A stretch of 33,434 nt of DNA from Elusimicrobiota bacterium (GTDB lineage: Bacteria; Elusimicrobiota; Elusimicrobia; UBA1565): the NCBI GenBank assembly GCA_003450735.1, contig DMEZ01000055.1:361977-395410 (forward strand). The letters run 5' to 3'. The translations under genes were made by a program, and so were the position numbers. The notes beneath the pieces were generated by a model. The model did no database searches. It was not told where the DNA came from and worked only from the letters and a program-made list of their open reading frames with translations. Within the stretch, counting starts at the first letter, position 1. Each line of letters begins with the position of its first letter. This document shows positions 15,579 to 22,681 of the stretch, piece after piece.

Positions 15579-16048
15579 CAATCCTCGAGGACCTTGCGCG
15601 TCATGGCGAAGAAGATCGGGGCGACGAGCACGTTGTAGAGCGTCCCGAGGACGAGGTCGTACCAGCCGGGCCCGTAGAAATGGCGCTCGAAGACCAGGCC
15701 CATGAGCCCCACGAACAGGCCATAGGCGACCGAAACGAAGCCGACCACCATCATCTGGGAAGGCGGGCTCGAGACGTCCATCTGACGGCGCAGGTTGCCC
15801 ACCGAGTAGCCCACCAGCGTGAGGGCCAGGGCTCCCGCCCCGAAGGTGTGGGCGCTCAAGACGTCCAGGAAGAGCCCCCAGAAGAAGCCGTAGCACTGCC
15901 CCGCCACGGATCCCCCGCAGGAGGCGGCCGAGATGGTCAGGATCAAGACGACTCTCGGAGCGAGGCCGAAGACGGGCAGGAGGGTGGACCAGAGCCACTC
16001 GACGACGATGCCGGCGGCGAAGAACGCGAGCGCCCGCAGGGGCTTCAC
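15578..16048 (-). CDS. mreD: MreD rod shape-determining membrane protein
   Basis: MreD is an integral membrane partner of MreC in the elongasome. The 156 aa product is hydrophobic, with about five spans, and lies in the conserved mreB-mreC-mreD-mrdA-rodA order, which carries much of the assignment because MreD is poorly conserved in sequence. The pattern of a family-like FFWGLFLDVLS segment near residues 55-65 fits MreD. The GTG at 16048 is chosen as start: it overlaps the mreC stop as GTGA and gives the normal family length, whereas upstream codons run through mreC in another frame. Confidence 0.88.
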   Translation of the reverse strand: MKPLRALAFFAAGIVVEWLWSTLLPVFGLAPRVVLILTISAASCGGSVAGQCYGFFWGLFLDVLSAHTFGAGALALTLVGYSVGNLRRQMDVSSPPSQMMVVGFVSVAYGLFVGLMGLVFERHFYGPGWYDLVLGTLYNVLVAPIFFAMTRKVLED

Positions 16049-16878
16049 GGAGCCTCCTTCCGCTTGCGGCGCAGGATCAGGACTTCCTTGAGCCGGCCGG
16101 GGTGCACCGCGGGAGAGACCTCCACGACCTGGAAGGCCAGGAAGGGGTCCCTCTCGAAGACCTTGGAAACCATCCCGATGAGGATGTCCGGCGGGAAGGT
16201 CGCACTGGTCGGGGAGGTCGCCACCTTGTCGCCGATGCGGACTTGGGCCTCGACGGGCAGGTAGTTCATCTTCAGCCGGACGGAGCCCTGGCCCTGGACG
16301 AGGCCCTCCCACTGTCCCTCCGGGAAGTAGGCGGCCACGGCGGAGAGCTCGTCGCTCAGGAGCAGGACCTTGGAGGTCCTTCGGCTGGTCTCGACGATGC
16401 GCCCGGCCACGGCGAGGCGCCCATCCTCAGCCGCCAAGACCGGAGAGCCCACCTCCAGCCCGTCTTCGGCCCCCGCGTCGATCATGAGCGCGCGGTGCCA
16501 GTTCTGGGGCTCCCTCTCGATGACGCGGGCCCAGCGCAAGGCCTTGGGCGCCGAGGTGGACAAGGACAGCGACGCGGCGAGCCGTTCGTTCTCGCGGCGC
16601 AGGCCTTCCGCCTCGGCGCGCAGCAGGGCGGTCTGCTTGAGCTCAGCCTCGAGCTCGCGGCTGTACGCATCCGCGGTGATGAGGCGCACGACGTCCGGGG
16701 GCAGCTGGCGGATCCTCTGAAGGCCCTGGAAGCCGTAGTAGGGGAGCGGGTCGTAGAGGTAGGCCGCGTAGGCGCGGAACGCCTGGACCTTGCCCGTGAG
16801 GGGCAGGCTCATGAGGGCGATCGAGATCAGCCCGAACGCCAGCAGGAAGTAATTCGCGACGCGCTTTTCCCGGTCCAT
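16045..16878 (-). CDS. mreC: MreC rod shape-determining protein
   Basis: MreC is a bitopic periplasmic scaffold that links MreB and MreD to PBP2. The 277 aa protein has one N-terminal membrane span (about 10-28), a coiled coil (about 68-108, rich in Glu/Leu/Ala/Arg), and a C-terminal double beta-barrel region with the family segments VIEREPQNWHRALMIDAGAEDG (split around residues 119-140), GRIVETSRRTSKVLLLSD and GDKVATSPTSATFPPDILIG. The ATG at 16878 follows the mreB stop by 39 nt with no strong ribosome site. An ATG 4 nt upstream is out of frame. Confidence 0.94.
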   Translation of the reverse strand: MDREKRVANYFLLAFGLISIALMSLPLTGKVQAFRAYAAYLYDPLPYYGFQGLQRIRQLPPDVVRLITADAYSRELEAELKQTALLRAEAEGLRRENERLAASLSLSTSAPKALRWARVIEREPQNWHRALMIDAGAEDGLEVGSPVLAAEDGRLAVAGRIVETSRRTSKVLLLSDELSAVAAYFPEGQWEGLVQGQGSVRLKMNYLPVEAQVRIGDKVATSPTSATFPPDILIGMVSKVFERDPFLAFQVVEVSPAVHPGRLKEVLILRRKRKEAP

Positions 16879-16917
16879 CCATTGCCGGTCTTCGCGGCCG
16901 CGGAAACGGCGGGTTCG

Positions 16918-17967
16918 TCAGGTGGCGGGCCTGAAAGACGTGATGAAATCCGACTTCCGGGTCCCGAGGCCGTCGAGCACCTCGAGGAATTTCCCGGTGC
17001 CTATCGCCACACAGCTGAGCGGGTCGGCGGCCCGGTGCACCGGCAGTTCCGTCTCCTGCCGGATGAGGTCGGGTAGACCTCTGAGCAGCGTGCCCCCTCC
17101 CGCCAGCACCATCCCACGATCCACCAAATCCGCGGCCAACTCCGCCGGAGTCTCCTCCAAGGTCGACTTGATCACGTCGAGGATCATCTGCACGGGCTCC
17201 ATCAGAGCCTGGCGGACCTCCTCGGAGGTGATCAGGACCGTCTTCGGCAGGCCGGTGGCCTGATCCCGGCCCTTCACTTCCATCGTCTTCTCCTCTTTGA
17301 GGGGGAAGACGGAACCGATCTGGATCTTCACGTCCTCGGCGCTGGTCTCGCCGATGAGCAGGTTGTACTTCCGCCGGAAGTGCTGGAGCACCGCCTCGTC
17401 CATCTCGTCTCCGGCGATGTCGATCGAGCGGGAGACCACGAGCCCGCCCAGGGAGATGACGGCCGCCTGCGTCGTGCCGCCGCCGATGTCCACGATCATG
17501 TTCGCCCGAGGCTCGGAGATCGGCAGGTCCGCGCCGATGGCGGAGGCCATCGGCTGCTCGATGAGGAACACTTCGCGGGCTCCGGCCTGGAGCGCCGACT
17601 CCTGCACCGCCCGCCGCTCGACCTCGGTGATGCCCGAAGGGATCCCGATGACGATGCGCGGATGGAGCAGGCTCCGGCGGTTGTGGACGCGCCGGATGAA
17701 GTACTTGATCATCTCCTGCGTGACCTCGAAGTCCGCGATGACGCCGTTCTTGAGCGGCCTGACGGCCACGATGGACGCCGGGGTGCGCCCGAGCATCCTC
17801 TTCGCCTCGGCCCCGATCGCGAGCACCTTGCGGGATTCGCGGTCGATGGCGACGACGGAGGGCTCTCTCAGGACGATGCCGTGGTTCTTCACGTAGACGA
17901 GCGTGTTGGCCGTCCCGAGGTCGATGCCCATGTCGTTCGAGAAGAGGCTGAAGAGGTAGTCGAACAT
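16918..17967 (-). CDS. mreB: MreB actin-like rod shape-determining protein
   Basis: MreB is a bacterial actin that orients the lateral wall-synthesis machinery at the inner membrane. The 349 aa length is standard. ATP-binding motifs are clear: phosphate 1 MGIDLGTANTLVY (13-25), phosphate 2 IVDIGGGTTQAAV (about 158-170), and the adenosine motif MVLAGGGTLLRGL near 287-299. The hydrophobic N-terminus MFDYLFSLF fits an amphipathic membrane-binding helix. The ATG at 17967 has an AGGAGG ribosome site 7 nt upstream, lying just after the rplQ stop. MreB therefore follows the last ribosomal gene by only 11 nt, with no terminator visible between them. Confidence 0.98.
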   Translation of the reverse strand: MFDYLFSLFSNDMGIDLGTANTLVYVKNHGIVLREPSVVAIDRESRKVLAIGAEAKRMLGRTPASIVAVRPLKNGVIADFEVTQEMIKYFIRRVHNRRSLLHPRIVIGIPSGITEVERRAVQESALQAGAREVFLIEQPMASAIGADLPISEPRANMIVDIGGGTTQAAVISLGGLVVSRSIDIAGDEMDEAVLQHFRRKYNLLIGETSAEDVKIQIGSVFPLKEEKTMEVKGRDQATGLPKTVLITSEEVRQALMEPVQMILDVIKSTLEETPAELAADLVDRGMVLAGGGTLLRGLPDLIRQETELPVHRAADPLSCVAIGTGKFLEVLDGLGTRKSDFITSFRPAT

Positions 17968-17978
17968 CTCCCGTCCTC

Positions 17979-18323
17979 CTAGACGATGAGCCGGATGAGG
18001 CTCTTCTCGGCGTTGTCGCCCAGACGCCGTCCGACGCGCAGGATCTGCGTGTATCCGCCCGGCCGGGTCTGATACCGGGGGGCGAGCACGTCGAAGAGCT
18101 TCTTGAACGCCGTCTTGTCATGAAGGTCCCGGCGCACCTCGCGATGCTGGCCGAGCTTGGCCTTCGTGATGATCTTCTCGGCGAAGGAGCGCAGTTCCTT
18201 CGCCTTCGCGGCCGTCGTCGTCACGCGCTCGTGCAGGATGAGGCTCGCCGCCATGTTGCGCATCAGCGCAAGGCGGTGCTCCCCCGTCCGGCCGAGCCGT
18301 CGTCCACCCAGGGTCTTGATCAT
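17979..18323 (-). CDS. rplQ: 50S ribosomal protein L17
   Basis: L17 of the large subunit, 114 aa. It opens with the family signature LGRTGEHRLALMRNMAASLI (residues 10-29), followed by the TTTAAKAKELR segment and the C-terminal GGYTQILRVGRRLGDNAEKSLI region. It is the last gene of the alpha operon, 4 nt downstream of rpoA. It is followed at once by mreB instead of a terminator. Confidence 0.98.
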   Translation of the reverse strand: MIKTLGGRRLGRTGEHRLALMRNMAASLILHERVTTTAAKAKELRSFAEKIITKAKLGQHREVRRDLHDKTAFKKLFDVLAPRYQTRPGGYTQILRVGRRLGDNAEKSLIRLIV

Positions 18324-18327
18324 GTCG

Positions 18328-19323
18328 TCACACCTGCATGCCCAGCGAGAGGCCCATGTCCTTCAGGCGGTCCTTGATCTCGTCGAGCGATTTCTTGCCG
18401 AAGTTCTTTACGGCGAGCAGTTCTTCCTCGCGCCGCGCGACCAGCTCGCGGATCGTCCGGATGCGGGCGACCTTCAGGCAGTTCGAGGCCCGGCTGGAGA
18501 GCTCGATGATGTCCACCGGCTGCTCCAGGATCTCGTTGGACTGCGTCCCGAGCGCCACGCCGTCCGTGCCGGTCTCGCCCTCGCTTTCTCCGCCCTGCGC
18601 GGCTTCGCCGCCCTGAGCGGCCAGCTCCTCGGCCGGGATGAAGATGTCGAGGGACCTGCGGACCAGCAAGGACGCCTGGATCAGGGCGTCCATCGGGCTC
18701 AGCGACCCGTCCGTCCAGATCTCCAGGATCAGGCGGTCGTAGTCGGTGACCTGGCCCACGCGGGCGTTCTCGACGTCGTAGTGGACCTTCGTGACCGGGG
18801 AGAAGCGGGCGTCCACGGGGAGGAACCCCGCGGGCCAGCTCGCCTGGGCCTGGATCTCCTCGGCCGGGACGTAGCCGCGGCTCTTGGAGATCTCGATCTC
18901 CATGTCGAGCTTCCCGCCCGGTTCGACGTGCGCGAGCACCAGGTCCTTGTTCACGATCTCGACGTTCTGGTTCTCCTGGATGAGCTTCGCCGTGACCGGC
19001 CCCTCCTTCTTCGCGCTGAGATAGACGATCTCGGGCCCGTTCGAGAAGAGCTTGACGCGCAGCTTCTTGAGGTTCAGGAGGATGTGGATGACGTCCTCCC
19101 GGATGCCGGAGAGGGCCTGATACTCGTGCCGGGCCCCTTCGAAGCGCACCGCCGTCACCGCCGCCCCCTCGAGGCTGGAGAGCAGCACGCGCCGCAGGGA
19201 GTTCCCCACGGTGTGGCCGTAGCCGCGCTCGTAGGGCTCGGCGACGAACTTGGTGTAGCTGTCCGTCATCGTCTTCTCGTCGAGCGTCAGCTTCTGCGGC
19301 AGGATCAGTTCTTTGTAAACCAT
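18328..19323 (-). CDS. rpoA: RNA polymerase subunit alpha
   Basis: Alpha dimerises to nucleate RNA polymerase assembly. The 331 aa protein has the N-terminal assembly domain (1-230, with GYGHTVGNSLRRVLLSSLEG at 34-53). A linker about 35 residues long, rich in Gly, Glu and Gln (231-265), leads to the C-terminal domain (266-331). In the latter, SSRASNCLK (276-284) carries Arg278 and Asn281, equivalent to E. coli Arg265 and Asn268 for UP-element contact. The helix-hairpin-helix end VKNFGKKSLDEIKDRL is intact. The ATG at 19323 sits 4 nt after the rpsD stop. Confidence 0.98.
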   Translation of the reverse strand: MVYKELILPQKLTLDEKTMTDSYTKFVAEPYERGYGHTVGNSLRRVLLSSLEGAAVTAVRFEGARHEYQALSGIREDVIHILLNLKKLRVKLFSNGPEIVYLSAKKEGPVTAKLIQENQNVEIVNKDLVLAHVEPGGKLDMEIEISKSRGYVPAEEIQAQASWPAGFLPVDARFSPVTKVHYDVENARVGQVTDYDRLILEIWTDGSLSPMDALIQASLLVRRSLDIFIPAEELAAQGGEAAQGGESEGETGTDGVALGTQSNEILEQPVDIIELSSRASNCLKVARIRTIRELVARREEELLAVKNFGKKSLDEIKDRLKDMGLSLGMQV

Positions 19324-19327
19324 GAGG

Positions 19328-19954
19328 TCACCTCGAGTAGTACTCGATGATCAGTTGATCGTTGACGGCGAACGAGGACTCCTCGCGCGCCGGCTCACGC
19401 AGGAGTTTGGCGGAGAGCTCGCCCTCGTTGAACTCCAGAAAAGACGGGCGCACGCCCTTGCGCTGAGCGTGCTCGAGCGCGAGCTTGACGCCGACGTTCT
19501 CCTTCAGCTTCGGATCCAGGGCCACGACGTCGCCGACCTTGACCTCGATGGAGGGGATGCTCGCGGTCTTGCCGTTGACCTTGATGTGCCCGTGCCGCAC
19601 GACCTGCCGGGCGGAGTTGATGCCCGTGGCGAAGCCGATGCGCCGGACGATGTTGTCGAGACGCAGCTCGAGGCGCTTCAGGAAGGTCGCCCCCGTCATG
19701 CCCGGGCTCTTCTCGGCCTTCAGCATCCGGAGCTGGAAGGGCCCTTCCGTCATGGAGATCATGCGCTTGAGGCGCTGCTTCTCGCGCAGGCGGATGGCGT
19801 ACTCGGAGGGCTTGCCGCGCTGGGGCTTGGCCATCCCAGGAGGGGTCGGGCGGCGCTCCAGGATGCACTTGACGTAGCACTTCTCGCCCTTCAGGAACAG
19901 CTTCATCTGCTCCCGGCGGCACAGGCGGCAGGCGGGGCCGTGATAGCGGGCCAT
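19328..19954 (-). CDS. rpsD: 30S ribosomal protein S4, zinc-binding form
   Basis: S4 is a primary 16S rRNA binder and start point of small-subunit assembly. The protein is 208 aa. The N-terminal zinc site is intact (CRLC at 9-12, then CYVKC near 26-30), marking the C+ form. The S4 RNA-binding domain RLDNIVRRIGFATGINSARQVV is followed by GHIKVNGK. The ATG at 19954 overlaps the rpsK stop as TAATG; longer upstream reading is out of register with S11 and not real. Confidence 0.98.
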   Translation of the reverse strand: MARYHGPACRLCRREQMKLFLKGEKCYVKCILERRPTPPGMAKPQRGKPSEYAIRLREKQRLKRMISMTEGPFQLRMLKAEKSPGMTGATFLKRLELRLDNIVRRIGFATGINSARQVVRHGHIKVNGKTASIPSIEVKVGDVVALDPKLKENVGVKLALEHAQRKGVRPSFLEFNEGELSAKLLREPAREESSFAVNDQLIIEYYSR

Positions 19955-20460
19955 TACACCCTCCTCTGCTTCGGCGGGCGGCAGCCGTTGTGGGGCAGGG
20001 GCGAGACGTCCTTGAGCGAGAGGACCTGCAGGCCGCTGGAGTGCAGCGCCCGGATGGCCGTCTCGCGGCCCGGGCCGGGCCCCTTCACGAACACGGCGAC
20101 CTGCTTGACGCCGAGCTCGACGGCTCGCTTGGCGACCTTGGCCGACGTCATCTGGGCCGCGAAGGGAGTCCCCTTCTTGGTGCCCTTGAAGCCGGTCGCG
20201 CCGGCCGAGGCCCAGCACAGGACGGCGCCGCGGTCGTCGGTGATGGTGACGATCGTGTTGTTGAAGGAGGACTGGATGAAGACCTTCGCGAAGGTCACCG
20301 TCTTCCAGCTGCGCTTTCCGCCCGCCTTGGGGCCCCCCTTGGGGCCGGCGGCCGGGTGGGAGCCCGATTCCTGGCGGGGCGCGGGGGCCGCGGGCGTCTG
20401 CGCCGCCGCGGGGGCGGCCTCGGCCTTCGGCTTCTCTTGCGGCTTCTCGTTATCTGCCAT
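19954..20460 (-). CDS. rpsK: 30S ribosomal protein S11 with N-terminal extension
   Basis: S11 binds the platform of the small subunit next to the mRNA exit. The core (about 50-168) is canonical: QSSFNNTIVTITD, GATGFKGTKKGTPFAAQ, VKGPGPGRETAIRAL and the end PLPHNGCRPPKQRRV. At 168 aa it is about 40 residues longer than usual. Residues 1-48 are Ala/Pro/Lys/Gly-rich and probably disordered. The ATG at 20460 is the only reasonable start and lies 9 nt after the rpsM stop. Confidence 0.97.
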   Translation of the reverse strand: MADNEKPQEKPKAEAAPAAAQTPAAPAPRQESGSHPAAGPKGGPKAGGKRSWKTVTFAKVFIQSSFNNTIVTITDDRGAVLCWASAGATGFKGTKKGTPFAAQMTSAKVAKRAVELGVKQVAVFVKGPGPGRETAIRALHSSGLQVLSLKDVSPLPHNGCRPPKQRRV

Positions 20461-20469
20461 AGTGCGCTC

Positions 20470-20862
20470 CTAGGCGGCTTTCTCAGCCGCGGCCCTGCCG
20501 GCGCCGACCGTCTTGCGGCGGCCGCGGCGGGTGCGGGCGTTCGTCTTCGTCCTCTGGCCGCGACAGGGGAGATTCCTGCGATGGCGCAGGCCCCGATAGC
20601 TGCCGATCTCGTGGTAGCGATGGATGTTCTGCTGCACCTCGCGGCGCAGCTCGCCCTCCACCTTGTACTCCTTGGCGATGAAGGAGTTGAGCAACCCCAC
20701 TTGGTTCTCGGTCAGGTCCTTGACCCGCGTGGCCGGGGCGATCTGCCCCTCCAGCCGCTCAAGGATCTCCTTGGCCAGCGTCCGGCCGATGCCGTAGACG
20801 CAAGCCAAGGCCACGTCGATACGTCGGTCCTTCGGTAGATCCACTCCCGCTACGCGCGCCAT
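20470..20862 (-). CDS. rpsM: 30S ribosomal protein S13
   Basis: S13, in the head of the small subunit, contacts the P-site tRNA and 50S bridges. It is 130 aa, with the start ARVAGVDLPKDRRIDVAL, the helix-two-turn-helix YGIGRTLAKEIL, and the C-terminal SYRGLRHRRNLPCRGQRTKTNARTR signature (within residues 89-114). A short Ala-rich tail ends the protein. It lies 4 nt downstream of rpmJ. Confidence 0.98.
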   Translation of the reverse strand: MARVAGVDLPKDRRIDVALACVYGIGRTLAKEILERLEGQIAPATRVKDLTENQVGLLNSFIAKEYKVEGELRREVQQNIHRYHEIGSYRGLRHRRNLPCRGQRTKTNARTRRGRRKTVGAGRAAAEKAA

Positions 20863-20866
20863 AGAC

Positions 20867-20980
20867 TCACCCCTGCCTCTGTTTGTGCCGCGGGTTCGTG
20901 CAGATGACCCTCAAGACGCCCCCTCGGCGGATGATGCGGCATTTCTTGCAGATCGGCTTGATGCTCGCTCGGACTTTCAT
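20867..20980 (-). CDS. rpmJ: 50S ribosomal protein L36, zinc-binding form
   Basis: This 37 aa protein starts MKVRASIKPICKKC. It has the zinc-ribbon ligands Cys11, Cys14, Cys27 and His32, so it is the C+ form. The sequence matches L36 throughout, including the RRGGVLRVICTNPRHKQRQG end. It sits in the canonical place between infA (3 nt upstream) and rpsM (4 nt downstream). Confidence 0.98.
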   Translation of the reverse strand: MKVRASIKPICKKCRIIRRGGVLRVICTNPRHKQRQG

Positions 20981-20983
20981 GGT

Positions 20984-21202
20984 TCAGCGCTCCCGATAGA
21001 TGATGCGGCCCCTGGTCAAGTCGTAAGGCGAAAGCTCCACCTTCACCGTGTCCCCCGGCAGGATCTTGATGTAATGCACCCGCATCTTCCCGGAGATGTG
21101 CGCCAAAATGACGCGGTCTCCCGGGATCTGGACGCGGAACATGGCGTTGGGCAACGACTCGAGGATCTTCCCCTCGACTTCGATCTTGTCTTCCTTGGTC
21201 AA
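20984..21202 (-). CDS. infA: Translation initiation factor IF-1 (TTG start)
   Basis: IF-1 is an OB-fold factor that binds the 30S A site during initiation. The 72 aa length is exact for the family, with KEDKIEVEGKILESLPNAMF near the start, GDRVILAHISGKMR, and ILPGDTVKVELSPYDLTRGRI at the end. The start codon is TTG at 21202. No ATG or GTG gives a full-length protein, and a perfect AGGAGG (21211-21216) lies 8 nt upstream. Use of a rare start codon here may lower IF-1 yield relative to its neighbours. Confidence 0.97.
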   Translation of the reverse strand: MTKEDKIEVEGKILESLPNAMFRVQIPGDRVILAHISGKMRVHYIKILPGDTVKVELSPYDLTRGRIIYRER

Positions 21203-21210
21203 ACGATCGT

Positions 21211-21216
21211 CCTCCT
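21211..21216 (-). promoter_or_regulatory. Strong Shine-Dalgarno deciding the TTG start of infA
   Basis: AGGAGG on the minus strand with 8 nt spacing to the TTG at 21200-21202, located just downstream of the map stop codon (21219-21221). It supports TTG as the true initiation codon of infA. Confidence 0.75.
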
Positions 21217-21218
21217 GC

Positions 21219-22001
21219 TCAGCAAAGGATGTCCTGCCACGGCGTAAGGATCTGCGGCTCCCCGTCCCTCACGAGGACGGTGTACTCGAAATGGGCCGAT
21301 AGGCTGCCGTCGGCGGTGACCACGGTCCAACCGTCCTCGAGGGTGCGCACCTCGGGGCCGCCCGCGTTGACCATCGTCTCGATGGCGAGGGTCATCCCCG
21401 GAAGCAGGCGTGGCCCGGTCCCCGGTCGGCCATGGTTCGGTATGTCGGGCGACTCGTGCAGGGCCCGCCCGATGCCGTGGCCGCTGTACTCCCTCACCAC
21501 GGAGCACCCGCCGGCTTCACAGACGCGCTGGATCTCGGCGCTGATGTCGCCCACCCGCGCCCCCACCCGCGCCTTGGCGATGCCCTTCTCGAGGGCCTCC
21601 AGGGCGGTCGCCATCAGGCGCCGGGACTTCTCGCCGACCTTGCCGACGGCCACCGTGAGGGCGGCGTCGCCGTAAAAGCCTTCCACCACCGCCCCCAGGT
21701 CGAGGCCGACGACGTCCCCGTCCTTGAGGACCCGGCTCGCGCGGGGGATGCCATGGATGAGCTCCTCATTGACGGACGCGCAGAGGACCGCCGGATAGCC
21801 CCGGTATCCCAGGAACGCCGGCTTGGCCCCGCGCCTGCGGATCTCCGCGGCAGCGATTTTGTCGAGATCCGCGGTGCTGGCCCCGGCGACGGCCGCCGCC
21901 GCCGTGGCGCGCAGAGCCTGCGCGACGACCGCGCCGGCGCGGCGCATGAGCTCGAGCTCCTGCGCGCTCTTGGTCTCGATCCTCTCCGACTTGAGCATCA
22001 T
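21219..22001 (-). CDS. map: Methionine aminopeptidase, type I
   Basis: Map removes the initiator methionine from nascent proteins. The 260 aa protein has the complete set of five metal ligands: Asp101, Asp112 (GFYGDAA), His175 (YSGHGIGR), Glu208 (AIETM) and Glu239 (FEYTV). There is no N-terminal zinc-finger extension, as is normal for the bacterial type Ia enzyme. The start is ATGATG at 22001 or 21998; the first ATG overlaps the adk stop as ATGA. The position in the spc operon after secY and adk is canonical. Confidence 0.97.
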   Translation of the reverse strand: MMLKSERIETKSAQELELMRRAGAVVAQALRATAAAAVAGASTADLDKIAAAEIRRRGAKPAFLGYRGYPAVLCASVNEELIHGIPRASRVLKDGDVVGLDLGAVVEGFYGDAALTVAVGKVGEKSRRLMATALEALEKGIAKARVGARVGDISAEIQRVCEAGGCSVVREYSGHGIGRALHESPDIPNHGRPGTGPRLLPGMTLAIETMVNAGGPEVRTLEDGWTVVTADGSLSAHFEYTVLVRDGEPQILTPWQDILC

Positions 22002-22681
22002 CCCTTGGCGCCGCTCCTGGAGGCCGCGACCCGGTCCACGATGGCGGCCAGCTGGGCCGTGACCTCGCTCGCCGGCTGGGAGCCGTCCACTTCCTCGAAA
22101 AGGCCCTCGGTCCGGTAGTAGGCGACAAGGGGCTGCGTGAGGTCTTCGTAGACCATCAGCCGCTTGCGCACGGTCGCCTCGACGTCGTCTTCCCGCTGAA
22201 CGAGCGTCCCGCCGCACTTGTCGCAGCGGCCCTCGGCCTTGGGCGGACGGCTCTTCAGATTGAAGACCTCGCCGCAGCCGGGGCAGGAGCGGCGGCCGGT
22301 CATGCGGGAGATGACCTCCTCCGGTCGCAGACCCAGGTTGAGGACGAGATCGATGCGCTTGTCCGAGTCCCGAAGCACCTTGTCGAGCTCCTGGGCTTGC
22401 GGCAGGGTGCGAGGGAAGCCGTCGAACAGCCAGCCCCCTGCCAGGGAATCCAGCTTCGCGGCCACCATCTCGATGACCACCTCGTCGGGGACGAGCATCC
22501 CGCGCTTCATGAAATCCTCGACCTTCCGGCCGAGCGCGCTCTTCGCGGCGGCTTCCGCCCGGAAGAGGTCTCCGGTCGAGACGTGGGAGAGGCCGTAGCG
22601 CCCGCAGAGGGCCTTCGCCTGGGTGCCCTTGCCGGCGCCGGGGCAGCCCAGCAGGATGATGCGCAGCTCAGTTCCCGACAT
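21998..22681 (-). CDS. adk: Adenylate kinase, zinc-lid form
   Basis: Adk catalyses ATP plus AMP to two ADP in the cytosol. The 227 aa protein has the P-loop GCPGAGKGT (12-20), the NMP-binding region with DGFPRT, and a long LID domain with four cysteines (Cys133, Cys136, Cys153, Cys156), indicating a structural zinc. The ATG at 22681 lies inside the 3' end of secY (14 nt overlap), with a GAGGTGG ribosome site upstream. A short C-terminal tail is rich in Ala and Ser. Confidence 0.97.
   Translation of the reverse strand: MSGTELRIILLGCPGAGKGTQAKALCGRYGLSHVSTGDLFRAEAAAKSALGRKVEDFMKRGMLVPDEVVIEMVAAKLDSLAGGWLFDGFPRTLPQAQELDKVLRDSDKRIDLVLNLGLRPEEVISRMTGRRSCPGCGEVFNLKSRPPKAEGRCDKCGGTLVQREDDVEATVRKRLMVYEDLTQPLVAYYRTEGLFEEVDGSQPASEVTAQLAAIVDRVAASRSGAKG

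Noticed and set aside
13587..15638. Long plus-strand open frame opposite mrdA
   Set aside because: It mirrors PBP2 codons in antisense and has no recognisable domain.
15580..15998. N-terminal extension of PBP2 in the upstream open frame
   Set aside because: It overlaps mreD out of frame and is Arg/Pro/Gly-rich. The ATG at 15578 gives the standard PBP2 start with a membrane anchor.
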